Assembly (NCBI GenBank): GCA_013399855.1
Contig: VXAY01005980.1
Coordinates: 62,001 to 126,000 of the forward strand
Direction of reading: 5' to 3'
Length of the DNA: 64,000 bases
Origin: Oxyruncus cristatus
Taxonomy: Eukaryota > Chordata > Aves > Passeriformes > Cotingidae
Below, in pieces: positions 27,100 through 38,720 of this stretch; the stretch's first letter is position 1; each line of letters starts with the position of its first letter. Position numbers and translations under genes: made by a program. The notes below the pieces were generated by a model, which did not search any database, was not told the origin of the DNA, and saw nothing but the letters and a program-made list of their open reading frames with translations.

Positions 27100-27180
27100 A
27101 GCAGTAGCTCAGTGAAAGCATCATTAATGTAATTAAATGAGCAATTTGCTCATTAACAGATTGCAACCTTTTCAACAAGC
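27100..27180. promoter_or_regulatory. Short AT-rich block with a 19-bp palindrome
   Basis: AATGAGCAATTTGCTCATT at 27136-27154 has perfect 9-bp arms around a single T. It is flanked by ATTAATGTAATTAAATG and CATTAACAG, giving four ATTA-type words in about 40 bp. Confidence 0.38.
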
Positions 27181-27849
27181 TTTGCTGGGTATTCCCCCTT
27201 TGAACACCAACTCCTCATGCTCAGGAAGGAAGGGCTTGTCTAAGGAGGGAATTGAGCCACGTGATCCAAACCTCTGCTCTGCTCCATCGGCATGACCCAG
27301 CTCAAGCTCAGTCCCCAAGGCTGAGCCTGCTGGTCAGTCCTGGGGCTGCTGCAACCCAGCCCCACATCCCTGGCCAGGGCTCCAGGAATGCTGGTGCTGA
27401 GCAGGGAGCTGAAGCTGCTCTCCCGCCTTACCCCTTAGGAAAAAGAGCCATGAGGCAGGATGGGAACAGCTCTGACACCACTGGATAGAGAATTAAAAAC
27501 CCCTGGGAGAGTTTGCCACAATTTCTCACTGTGTGCTCAGGAAAAGCAGATGCTGCTTGTGCCCAGGAGACACAGCTCTGCTCCAGAATCCATCCTGCCT
27601 TGGCCTTTCCCGCTGTGAATGCTGACTAGTCTTTTTTTATTCCCTTTCAATTTACCCAGTGTGCCACAAAGCAGGTGATACAGAGGCCGTGAGTGGCTCC
27701 TCTGCTCCGTGCGGGGCAGGTTGGTGCTTATGCTGGGGACTGTGTGTGGCTCTCAACAGCTTGTCCCGGTGGGAATCTGCCGCTGTTCTCACCAGAGAAA
27801 AGCACTTGGTGTTTCCCCGGGGCGGTTTTCCCTTCTGCAGTGCTCAGTT

Positions 27850-28190
27850 GCCTGGATATCTTACACTGCAGTATTAAAATACATGGATAATTATTACTGT
27901 TCACCAGCATAATAGTTTCAAGGATCAGCATCCCTACTTTTCGCAAGGAACACATCCCCAGGCAGTTGCCTTTGCATATAAGCGCACAAAAAAAGTTCAA
28001 GTGAGAAAAACCCCCTATCAGTAAAGCACATTTATAGAGATGAATTATTTGCAAAATTCTGAGCATCCAAACTCATCACAGTAGATTTGAATTACAGAAT
28101 TATAAGCAACAAGTTCATTTTGACCCTCTAGGCTAAAAAGTTATAATTAGTGTAGGCACCATAAAAGTGGCTTTTAATTAAATCAGTCTC
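27850..28190. promoter_or_regulatory. AT-rich block just left of a CpG cluster
   Basis: Contains ATGGATAATTATTACTG, GATGAATTATTTGC and CTTTTAATTAAATCAG. It ends where the CpG-rich patch at 28205 begins, so it could be part of a promoter-proximal region if that patch is a start site. Confidence 0.3.
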
Positions 28191-28193
28191 AGA

Positions 28194-28430
28194 ATGGAGG
28201 GAGTTCTGCGAGGTCCCTCCCTCGCTTACATAAGGCAGCTGGCCCGAGCGGCCGCCGCGGGGATGCTGCGGCGCTCCGAGCCCGGGGAACCTTCTGCAGG
28301 ATTTTCCAGAAGGGAAAGAGAGAAATGGGAAATGGGGGTATTGGGGAGCCCACAGCCAGCCCTGGATCTCACGCAGTTGTGGCCTGAGGAACAATCACCG
28401 CCACGTGATCTGGAAGGATGTTTTGTGTGG
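28194..28430 (+). other. Speculative first exon (noncoding or coding)
   Basis: An open frame from ATG at 28194 crosses the CpG cluster and reaches a donor-like TGG|GTGAGT at 28430/28431, giving 79 codons in phase 0. The predicted peptide (starting MEGVLRGPSL) resembles nothing I know, and the start context is poor. A lncRNA exon or pure chance is at least as likely. Confidence 0.15.
28205..28285. promoter_or_regulatory. Small CpG cluster, possible transcription start region
   Basis: About a dozen CpG dinucleotides occur in 80 bp in a genome otherwise depleted of CpG, including GCGGCCGC at 28248-28255. It is shorter than a standard CpG island. A consensus-like splice donor (GTGAGT at 28431) follows about 150 bp downstream on the plus strand. 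Confidence 0.3.
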
Positions 28431-31400
28431 GTGAGTCGAGCTGCGTTTCTGGGTCCGTGGTGTCCTGGGTTATGGTGGCAGCAGTTCAGGGGCAGCCCCA
28501 ACACCTCTGGTGTAAGGGCAGTGCAGCCACAGGGCATCGGTGCCACCCTGGTGGGACCCAGTCCCAACCCACGCTGGGAAGGGCTGGCTCGGAGGACACT
28601 GTACTTTGAAGCCTCCAGATCAGCCAGGCAATGTGTCCCATTACCTGCTGCTGGCATTATAATGGGCTGAGTGTATTCCCAAAAAGCATATGCTGCAGTG
28701 CCAAGCGTGGCGGTGCCAGTCTCACAGTTGTCTCTTTCTTCGCACTTTCAAAAGGCTGTAGGAAATGATGACATATGGCACCCCAGCATATGGCATTTTA
28801 ATCAACACAGGTAAGGCCCGGGAAAATAGAGCCAAGCAGCATTCCCTGGGGAGAGCATCCGCCCTGGTCCCACTGGGATGCTCTGGCTGCTTCCCATCTC
28901 TGCGGGCGTGTGCGCTGCCAGTGCCGCCCCAGCGACATTGCAGGACAGTGGTGCTGGGTGATCAAATGATGTAATTAACAGGCGCCTCCTCATCAACACC
29001 AAAGCTGAACTTCTAGTTCTGCAAATATATAATTAAAGCACACTCCCATAATTATAAAATTCTCTTCCACTCAAGCAAAGGAAGAGGGCTGGCAGGTGCT
29101 GGAGTCAATCCAATTGTTTCCACTTGCTCTCTGTTCCTCCGACGCTCAGCACAGCCTGAAAATAGGGGTGAGGGAGGGTGGGTGGTGGGGCCGAGGGCAG
29201 AGCTGAGGGCTCATCACTGAGACCCTCATGGCAGAGGCTGTGCCAGTGCCCAGGGCAGGCAAATGGGGCTGTGGGTGCGGGAGCACTGAAGGCAGCACTG
29301 CGGCCGGTGGAGCCTCTGGAAGGATGAAACCCTCTGGTGCTGTGTCTGATGATGAGTAAAGTTGTGAGCAGTTTCAGGAGCCACTGCTGGGAGCAGAGCC
29401 TGCACTGGATCGGGAAGGACAAGGAAGGCTGTCAGCACAAATACCTTGCATAGACGGGAAAGCAAATGTTGCTATTTTCCCTTAATATCCAAAATTATCT
29501 GCAAATGCCACTGCTGTCATATTCTATAAATATTGACTGTTCCCAAAGCCTCCTGTTCAACAGCCCTCCCCAAGCCCACTCCTCCCTCCAGACTGCACAC
29601 CAAATCATACTGTTCCCTTCCCATGGGTGACAAACAGCAGGAACAAAACCATTGCAGGAACGCAAACACCCAACTAATCATGCCAGACCTGGAGACAGAA
29701 ACCTGGACAAGCTCAACACACAGGGAGGACATGAAGCGCCACAGACCATGTGAATACATTTACCTCTGTGAAAGCAACCAGGGAGTGATGGTCACCCTGC
29801 AATCCCCACTTGGATCAAAGAAAAAAGAGGTTTTCATTCCAATGCTGAGCCAGTGAAACTCATCAAGGCTGGGTGGCAGTGGGAGTGCATCGGCACGGGA
29901 GCAAAGCCTGGAGCACCCACAGCAGCCAGCCAAGCGTGGGTGGGAAGCATTGCCTCCGGAGCCAACCTACCACTGTCCTGAAAATAGCTTGAGGATCCAA
30001 GGGGAAAGGCACAGAGAGGTCCATGGATGCCCCCACATGAGCTGGGCTTTCCCCAGCATGGCTTTGGGGGACAACTGGAGCAAGGGTTCAACCCACGTCT
30101 GCAGGCAGAACCCACATCCATACCCATGTGGGCTGCTCAAACCACAACACTGGAAAGGCCAATGGAGAAAATCTCAACCGTGCCAACCTCTTTCTATGCC
30201 CTTGTCCCTTCTCCAGGGGAACAATCGCTGCTGAGGATCTTTGCCAAAATTAGTTCCTCTAAGATCTGAGGGATCTTTCTGCTTCTGCACCGAGCAGTGG
30301 GAGTGAGCCCACAAATCCAGTTAGTCACAGTCACTGGATTACATCGGACCTTGTCCTTCTGCCTTTAATAACATGATTGTTTGCTGCATAAGGAGCTTTA
30401 TGTAACTGGGAATCAGGGGTGATCTGCAGGAGTGCACAGACTGGAGCTGCCAACCATCCATTCTCTCTGGGTTTGTGTGAACCTCCTGCTCCCAGCCCAC
30501 ACCTGAAAAATAAATAATCTTCTTGCTTTGGCAGCTAAAGGTCTGACCCCTTGGCGGGGGATTTCAGTCTGATATTCCAGTTTAATGCATGGGTCTGTAT
30601 CAGAGGTGATGCAGGGATGAAGTTATCCCTGAGAAATGTTTCCCATCCTGTACCTCTCCTTTGAAGACAGCCCTCAGGTGCGAGGGGAGATTTTTAGGCA
30701 CTCCCCTGGCTCCAGGTAGGAGACCACTATGTGACAAAGCCATGGAGGCTGTTCAGGGATGACAAAGCTGTTAGCAGCTCCCTCATCTATGAAAGACAAG
30801 CACTTGGAGGCGAAGGTGCAGGGTCTGAAGCCTGTGCTGCCCACAGCACACACAGAGCGGGCTTGCCCAGCACCATTAAATCTCTGCTTTGTCACAACAG
30901 AGCAACCTCCACACTCCCCCCACGCTCTCTGCATCCCTTCTTTCTCTGGATTTACATGTATTTTTAAGTGACTCTGCCAGTCATCTCCTGCACGGCCGAG
31001 GCTGTGCACCAGTGCACGGGGATGGCAGATGGGCAGCATCATCAAAGTCTCTAGCAGCAAGTAGTGGCATTTTTGGTGAAGTGCTGATCTTTAAGGACAT
31101 GTTTGGAGATTTAGCACAGCAACACAAGTCTGAAATTCTCTTACAATTTTCCAGCAATGGCCCCATGCTGGGGGCTCGTCCTGGTTCCTGAGGAATACTT
31201 CCTTCCCACCAGCAGCCGAGGCACAGCTCCCGGCACCTGCACCACTCACCTCACTAGGCAACTTTGGGATCCTGACGAAACAGCTGGCACAGTATTTATT
31301 ATTGCACTGGGTTTCAACCATGGATTTAGATATTGATGGAGTCTGCGCCTCCAAGCAAAGAGTGCTAATTAGCACCCGCAACAGAGAGCCAGCTTTTAAT

Positions 31401-31724
31401 TAAACATAGCTTGGTGAGAAGGACCTGTTAGAGATATCGTGCCTTGTGTGAGAGTGATGCATGCAGGAGAATTTTGGAGCAGAACTGAGTCTGGCGCGGC
31501 ACAAGGCACTGGGACGGAGGTCCCACAGCGGGACAGGGTGGAGGCGGAGGGCTGCCACCCTCCTGGGGGAGCCCCAGGCTGGGCACCTGCATTGCCAGGG
31601 CCAAGCAGAGCCTTGGGGCTCCTGCTGCTGACACCCCGGTCTGTCCTGCCCACACTGCCTCCTCCACCAACTACCAGCTCGTTCCTGCCATCACAAATAA
31701 CCAAACAAGCTGCACGGAGAAGAG

Positions 31725-31935
31725 AATAATATTAATATTAAAAAGGCATTTATAGTTTTAATCAAGCTTTGGGGGAAAAAGACAGCTTAACACGGCACTT
31801 TACACAGTTGATAAAATGTTTGACATTTACTGGTGCCTGTAATGAATCTTGTCTCAATTTTCCCTTTTAAAATGCCACTCCAGATACTCTATCTATCTGT
31901 AGGGTTTAAAAAGCACTTATCCAACAAAGCGTTAT
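31725..31935. promoter_or_regulatory. AT-rich block, possible noncoding element
   Basis: Contains AATAATATTAATATTAAAAA, a TATAGTTTTAATCAAGC segment and a CTATCTATCTG run. Only composition and ATTA-type words support the call. Confidence 0.28.
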
Positions 31936-32384
31936 CACGATGGAAAATACGAGAGGGTGGCTCGGTGGAGCAGCACCAGCTCTGGGGTTTGCTGGCATCA
32001 TGGGGGGACTCCATGGGGCGGGTGGTAGAGGGGAGAGCCCAGCCCACCAAAACACCCCCGTTTCCCCACTGGTCACAGCACGCGAGGCTCAGCCATGGAC
32101 CAGCTCCGAGTGCCTGGGTACAGCAAACCCAAAGGCTTTGGAGTTGGAGGAGGCTGGAAGTTTACTTTGTCCCAAAAGAACAGACCTTGGCTGCCAGTGC
32201 TGCCCGCAGCAGGATGGCACGTGGGCTTTGGGTGTTATCAGGGAACTGCAGCTCTCCTGTGCAAACAGAGCTGCCTCCATGGGCGCTGATCCGAGGAGCG
32301 TTCCTGCTCCTCCTCTGGAAGGACACTGCAGAGGAAAGTATCAGCAGTGAACACAGGCAGCCGCTGGCCCGGGCTTCCCTCTGA

Positions 32385-32760
32385 ACAACCACTCCAACGT
32401 CCTTTGCTTCTCCCTTTCTTCTTCTTTTTTTTTCAGAGGGAAGAAATGAATTATTCTATGGAAGTTAGTGCCTGTCTCAGGAGCCTGGTATAGAAAATCA
32501 GGTTTTAATAGCTTTGAGATTGAGGCTCTTTGGGTCAATAGGACAAGATTCAGACAGTGAAATCACAGGCCCATAAAGGGAAAAAAAGCAAATATTTTGT
32601 TAGTCATCAGAGAGTCACAGTCCAAAGATAGCAGGCAGGAGCTTAAAATACCGCTGTGCTCGTCAGCTCCCGAAGTGTTTAGTCATAAGCTCCTTTTTTT
32701 CTCTTGTTGTCTCTCTATATATTAGCTTTGGGAATGGAGCATTTGGCTTTCTGTCCTCGG
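32385..32760. promoter_or_regulatory. AT-rich block with an acceptor-like pyrimidine tract
   Basis: A pyrimidine tract at 32402-32433 (CTTCTTCTTTTTTTTT core) ends in CAG at 32434-32436 and would be a strong splice acceptor on the plus strand, but no donor or open frame follows convincingly. The remainder holds AAATATTTTGTTAGTCATC and ATTCTATGG words. Confidence 0.28.
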
Positions 32761-32929
32761 ACGTGCCTGGGAATTCCTCAAGTTACCGCTGGAATTGGAA
32801 ACTTAGCTCTGAACCAAAAGCACTTGAAGTCCGTGAGGTGCCACGAAGAGAGACGCCACTAACTCAGCTGGCACTTCGGATCACTCAGGACGGAGAAATT
32901 CCAAAGAAGTTCTGCCAACAGCACTGGAA

Positions 32930-33080
32930 TTATTTGACTCATTATTAAAGGGATGAATGGGTTATAATTATTCTTAATTTCCTATTCAGAGCTCATTACC
33001 ACCCCTAGGAAGGGTAGGTGGGGAGCTCTTGAGATCCGGCAAGTTACTTTAAATATTCATACAGCTGAGCGAAATTTCTC
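32930..33080. promoter_or_regulatory. AT-rich block
   Basis: TTATTTGACTCATTATTAAAG, GGTTATAATTATTCTTAATT and TTAAATATTCATACAG; short and ATTA-rich. Confidence 0.3.
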
Positions 33081-34649
33081 ACGGTTTGGAGCTGTGACAG
33101 GGAAATGGTCCAAGTGGGCTGGGAAGCTTCCCCCCATGGCTGCTGCTCCCTGAGGCAGCATCCCAGCCCAGTGTTGCTGTACCAGTCACCCAGGGCTCAG
33201 CAGCCCATGCCAGCAGTAGCACCAGCCCAGCATTCAGAGCTAAGACACTGTTAAGGGACCACCCACTGGAGAGCAGGAAGTGGGCACCTCACCATTTTAT
33301 CCAGGTCACTCACTGCTTTGTGACTGTTCCAGGTTTTAGCTGTGGTGAAGTTGGGCAGAGGAAGGCCACAGGACTGGGACATGGTGCCTGGTGAGAGCCA
33401 CTCTCCTCTGGACATGGCTGACAGCACACGAAGCAGCGCGAGTGGGGACTGGCGACGTATGCCCTGAAAATTGCCTACGGCACACAGATCCCTAACACAT
33501 GGAAATGTCACATTGCTTTAAGTATTGCACCCAACTTCTGTCCTCCAATCAGTGCCCAATTGCCTTCCAAGGATAAAGCAGTACGTTATTTTTGGCTGAC
33601 CACTCCAGCTCAGGGCACTCTAATTTCCCCCCATGCACTCAGAGGACAGACGCTTCCCGTGATGCCTCAGAGCAATGACAGAACAAGCACATTCCTAATG
33701 GCTGGCAGAGCCGTACAAAATATATTAAATGTATTAACTTTGGCACTTGCCGGGTCTCGAGAGGAACTCTTGAAGCTGCTCGTGTGCTTTGCCTCCGCTC
33801 CCCTGGCTCCTTTCTGCTTTCCCCTTCTGCTTGGAAAATTCCCTGTCCCCAAACTACAGCTGGCTGGAGGTCACCGACATTTGCCGGCAGCTCGTCTGTG
33901 CCCCACCGGGAGCCGGCCGGGCCCGCCCGGCGAGGCTGGCAGATGGCACTGAGCCATCCCGTGCCACAGAGCAGCTGAGCCAGCCAGGCAACCCCTGGGC
34001 TGGGAGATGCTCATTGCTCCCAGGGGCTCGCATGACCCCGGAGCCAACTCACGAGCAGAGAAGGGAGCATGGGAACATGTCCAGGACAACACAACCAACT
34101 GCTCTATTGGCTCAGGAACACCCAGATTAGTAATATCCAGATGCTTAAAGCCTGGCCGGGGCTCACTGCAGGCTGAGCTGCCGGGAGAGAGGTTCTGGGA
34201 GGAGCGAGGCGAGGGACAAGGCAAGTGGGAAAATGCCTTCTGGTCCCCTGCCGGGACGAACCTGCCGGTTGCCGTGCAGTGGAGGCAGTGGCAGGACAGC
34301 ACCACCCAGGGATGCCTGGCAGGGAAATGCAAGGGGCTCCTCCACCACCTACTCAGGGGGAACTGGGGCTGGCACTGTCCACGGAGTGGCTGCCCATGGC
34401 AAACCCGGGCACGTGGGAAGCGCTGCCCAGGGCTCACTCCCTGGCCACACGCAGCCTGGCGTTTGATTACATTGTCAGTAAAAGAAGCACTGGAAGATAA
34501 CTCCCTGAATGGCACGTGTCATGTGGGCTGATGCTGCCAGAATGGGAAAATTGCCTTTTGTTCTTCACAAATAAATCTGAGGGAAAGCCCGTTCTGAGCA
34601 GGCAGCATTCTCTGGGGACTGCTGAGGACTTCGCAGGCGTTGCCATGAA

Positions 34650-34990
34650 TAACAGTTTATCTACAGAGTTTCGTTGAAAATGAAGCCTCAGACACAGCCT
34701 CAAATTATGGGGATGCTGTGAAAATGGCTTTATAAACTATTGCTTTTTCCTCTCTGAGCAGCAACAAAGTACAGGCCAGACAAAAGCCAGCCAAGATTCT
34801 AAATGTCATAAATAAGTCAGCAGAGCTGATAAAAATAAAGGATGAAATATAATTTAGCCTTTCAGTGACAGATCCCATCTTAGTTGTGATATAGGGTCTG
34901 TTGAGACTGTCATTGCTTCAGGAAATTAAAGAATGAGCCCATTAGTGAGGATATTTAAAGATGTTCATATTAAGATTATGACTTCCCAGA
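34650..34990. promoter_or_regulatory. AT-rich block, good enhancer-like texture
   Basis: A 300-bp stretch with AATGTCATAAATAAGTCAG, GATGAAATATAATTTAGCC, CAGTGACAGATC, ACTGTCATTGC and TTAAAGATGTTCATATTAAG. TGACA/TGTCA (MEIS/TGIF-like) words occur at 34805, 34866 and 34908. No repeats or coding signal. Confidence 0.38.
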
Positions 34991-35514
34991 CTCAGCCTGA
35001 GCAGGGAACTCACTTGATTCCAAAGTCATTTTTCACAGTCCTTTTTCAGTCCTGCCCTGAACTCCCAAAAGGTGCCATGAGGGGTCATAGCACAAGGAGG
35101 GAGTGGGGGCTGTGGATGACAGCACCCAGCTCAGCTTGTCTGTTGCCATGGCAACAGGAATACCTGTCCAGAACCTCAAGAGGTGCTGCATGTGAGGGGG
35201 GGCACCTGGTCCTGAGAGAGGGATCCATAACCACTGCCATGTGCCGTTTCTTGGCACTGCCACTCCTTGCACACACGTGTGAGCATCTCCACTCTCCCTC
35301 GGCTCTTGGAGCCAGGAGCAGTCACTGCCATTCGATTCCACTCCTGTCTGGCCAAGCAAACACAGATACTGGCAACAACGGAGCCAATCACACCATAGAA
35401 GTGTCTGACTGACGGAATGGAGCTGCAGGAAAGAGGAGGATGGGGAGCACCCGTGGCCTGGGATGGGACTTGTGGATGCCTGTGCCTGGAGGGATGTTGG
35501 GTAGAAGAGAAAAG

Positions 35515-35850
35515 CAGCAGTAAAAAAAGGTGAAGGTTCTAGTCTTGGTATGTTGAGAAACTGATGGATAATTGTAATTAGCTTTCAGAATTTTTAATTA
35601 TAGAAGGGGTATAAATAATCACAAAGCGCAGCTTCACTAATGAGAGTCCTTGTGCTCAGAAACACGGGGATGCATTTGTTAGGGAGACTTTGAAAGTTCT
35701 GCTGTTAATTAGGTGTCTCACAGCCAGCAGGGTTTCAGGAGAAGGAGAAACATGTATACATTTAAATCAGGCTCATTGTGAGAGGTACCCAACATCAATT
35801 ATGGGATAGCAGGGTGCTAAAATGAACGCGATTTGTAATTAGGGAGTGGA
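35515..35850. promoter_or_regulatory. AT-rich block with four TAATTA sites
   Basis: TAATTA at 35575-35580, 35595-35600, 35706-35711 and 35836-35841, plus CATCAATTATGG and ACTAATGAG. The spacing over about 270 bp and the lack of repeat similarity make this one of the strongest homeodomain-type clusters in the window. Confidence 0.42.
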
Positions 35851-35932
35851 TCTGAAAGCCAGAGAAGAGCCTTTGCTTCCCCTCAGGTGTCTGTCAGAGT
35901 TGTTTAACGTTGGTCAGGACACAGGAGGAGAT

Positions 35933-36040
35933 GTGACCTGCCTTCCTCACACTGGAGAGCACCCCACAGTGGTGACCTGCCTTCCTCGTGCTGGAGAGCA
36001 TCCCATGGTGATAACCATGCACTGCAGAGCATCTCAAGGC
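35933..36040. repeat. 39-bp tandem duplication with a degenerate third copy
   Basis: GTGACCTGCCTTCCTC, then CTGGAGAGCA, CCCA and GTG, occurs at 35933-35971 and again at 35972-36010 with a few substitutions. A weaker partial copy (AACCATGCACTGCAGAGCAT) follows. It directly abuts the AT-rich block ending at 35850. Confidence 0.8.
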
Positions 36041-36529
36041 ATCCCTTGGCAGGCTGGGACAGATCAGAGCTTCAGATGGATGTCACTGCTGGGGCATGTA
36101 CATCCCTGTGCCACTGCTTTTATTGGCAGGGAAGCAGAAGGGGAGGGGGAAGGCTTGATTAGTTTAATTAAGCATATGGAAACAGACTGCATTTCCCCAC
36201 CCACAAAACCCAACACAGCACCTGGGAAGATGCTGGCCCTGCTCTGGCCCATACCCAAGACTGAAGGGAGGTCCAGCTTCCCCATGATTCCCTGTGGGTA
36301 CACAAAATAAAACAGCAGCTAAAGAGAGCGAGTAAGGACATTTTCTTCCTCCACTTCGTTTCTGGGGCCACCTGGTGTGTTTTCTTGCCGGTTATAAACA
36401 AGCAGAAAAGAAGATGAAAAAGGCTGGGAAATACTTTCTGAAGTTGTGTCTGTTTTCGTCTGCTCCGAGAGCAGTGGTAAGCTCAGATCCGAAGGTCAAT
36501 CTCCACTGTCCTTCCTTACATCTTCTTTT

Positions 36530-36720
36530 TGGTTACAAATTTCAAGCTCTGACACAGGAGTTTATGCAGGTAATTATGTTTAGCTGGTATTTGGCTAAAT
36601 CTAATGAAGCAATGATAAACAGCTCAGCGTTTTCTTCCCTGATGACTAATGAATATTAATTTTGCTGTCAAAAAAGAACCTCTGCTCATTGCAAAAGATT
36701 AGATTCCCTTGCTAAAACTT
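36530..36720. promoter_or_regulatory. AT-rich block, possible enhancer
   Basis: Contains AGGTAATTATG, GCTAAATCTAATGAAGC, GACTAATGAATATTAATTTTG and GCTGTCAAAAAAG, then TCATTGCAAAAG. Mixed homeodomain, TGTCA and CCAAT/enhancer-like words in under 200 bp. Confidence 0.38.
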
Positions 36721-38349
36721 GGGGAGGGGGTAGGAGTTCACCCCGAAGGATGGAGTTTTGGGAAAGCCTGCACCTGCTCCTATTATGTAGAGCAGCAGGC
36801 TGGGTTTAGGTGCCTTCATGAGGAATGACTGTCAATCACCATCTGACCCAACTGTCCTTATTTTTTTGGCAGAAATCCATCTGAGCATGAGCTGTGAGGA
36901 CACACTAGGCTCTGCATGTCCCATGGTTCAGCCAGCAGTGACCCCAGGAATTCCCCTCTAGCCAGGGGGTGCCTTGGACAGCAAAATGGCTCAAAAGTCT
37001 TCTACAAGTTATTTTCCTCATAGCATGTGGCTCCCCGTTTCTGGCACTTTCTCCTTGTTTTGAGTGAAACAGCAAAGCCCTGCCCTGCAGGAAGATCCCA
37101 GCTCTTCACCTTCATGGGTGGGTGTTAATCTGCCACTTGATGGTCATTTCTAGCAGCATGGGAAATGTGGTGCTGTTGCCACCACAGGAACCCTGTGACT
37201 GGAAATGACCCTGCACTCCAGCATTTCGTGGGATGCTCCTGCTGCTGGCTGCATGCCAGCCTGGCAGCCCCACAGGCTTGGGGTGCTCATCCCAGCTCGC
37301 CCTGGCTCCCTGCAGGCCCCCGTGCTGCTCCCTGCTGCTCAGAGCCACGTCTCGGTGCCAGCATCGTGTAAAGCTGTTTCTAACTTTAAGCAGCTCGTGG
37401 GCTGCAGTGAAACACAGTTTGCACATGATGCGAGGGGAGCCGTGTGGCTCCTCCTGGTGAGGGGGCAGCGTGAAAATGAGTCTGCCTGGGTGGGCGAGGG
37501 GCAGTGAAACCCAGGTGGCCGCTGCGGCCCCCAGCAGGACCCCGGTGCGATGGGGTTTGCCAAGCCCTCTTCTTCCAGCATGCTGCCGGCTGGCAGCCCT
37601 GCACCGAGGAGGGAGTGGGATCTTCTTCCCAGCAGCTGCTCTCTACAGCCCAGTAGGATGTGTTGAGTTTCTTGACGTTGCTCTCAAGCATCAGCACCCT
37701 GTGCCCGAGGCTGTGCCAAGGGCTGGGGAAGCAGCCTGAGTGCAGTGGGGTTCAGGTCTGTCCGTTTCAAGGGGCACGGAGGGGCCATGGCAGCTCCTCG
37801 GCACCTGCATCCTCCCTCTTGACTTCTTGGCAAGGTACCAGGAAGCTCCTACAGGAACACACCCAAACCAGGGCTCTGGAAGGGGCTGGTGAAACAGTGT
37901 GAAGGTTTACAGTGAAAACAGATGCTAAACTCTGATTTTGGCAAAAGGAAACATCTCCAGCATCTGCTCAAGAAGATGCCCGGGTTGGGGAACGTGGGAG
38001 CTCCCAGAGCCCAGCAATGCTTAACGAAGCTCATCTTTCCTGTTCATCCTTGTGCAACTCAGAGACAACAGGAAAAGCACTGGTGAGTTCACCCACCAAC
38101 TGCTTTAAACCACTTCAACGTGTTGAACCGTTTGCCCGTTTTGTGGAACTTTGTTCTCTGCAATCCAACTTCCCAGCGGTGCTGCCGCCCACCGTGCTCC
38201 ACACTTCAAACCTGCTCATCTCCCCAGAGCCAGGCTGGGAAAGGAATGCGAGCAGTGACTGCTCTGCCACTGATGGATACGACTCAGTATTCCTTAGAAC
38301 AAGAATGAGGGAGAGAGGAGAGGGTATTCTTGCCTGTGCAAATACCATC

Positions 38350-38480
38350 TGAATTCAGATTCAAATAACATTGTAGCAAATCTGCAGCACTGGAGATAAA
38401 AATGGTAATGAGTTTTAATAGTTTCCTTTGATTTCCACTATTGAAATCGACTCTGGGAGGCTGATATTGTATCAGGAGAT
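38350..38480. promoter_or_regulatory. AT-rich block
   Basis: Includes TCAAATAACATTG, AATGAGTTTTAATAG and TTTCCACTATTGAAATCG. Moderate density of ATTA/ATTG words. Confidence 0.27.
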
Positions 38481-38589
38481 GTTAGATCCCTGGTCACACA
38501 TCAGGCAGCTGTACAGCTTCCAGGGGTGAGGGAGAGGGAACAGCATACAGCCGCTGCTCTCATGGCTGTGGCGAGAATGAAGAGCTGAG

Positions 38590-38720
38590 AGAGGCGCCCA
38601 TTAGAGCAGCCGTGCAATTAGTCCAGTTATCGATCGTTAATATGCTTTTAATCAATAACCTGAGCAAAGCCAGGAGCTGGATTGATATTGCTAGGATGAG
38701 CAGTATCCGTAAAATTGTCA
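38590..38720. promoter_or_regulatory. Possible conserved noncoding element
   Basis: GCAATTAGTCCAG, GTTATCGATCGTTAATATGC, TTTTAATCAATAACC and GGATTGATATTGC are packed into about 100 bp. ATCGAT and ATCAAT/ATTGAT words suggest CUT/ONECUT- or PBX-type binding, by motif resemblance only. Confidence 0.38.

Larger units (their letters stand above)
28431..34649. other. Intergenic, no gene recognised
   Basis: Alternating GC-rich and AT-rich sequence. A GC- and CpG-rich patch at about 33867-33945 lies inside a 214-codon minus-strand open frame (33871-34515) that overlaps open frames on the plus strand and has no family resemblance. Confidence 0.55.

Noticed and set aside
32402..32436. Strong splice-acceptor-like pyrimidine tract
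   Set aside because: No open frame, donor or partner exon; likely a simple pyrimidine tract.
33871..34515. 214-codon minus-strand open frame over a CpG-rich patch
   Set aside because: Plus-strand frames are equally open; no domain, no splice logic.
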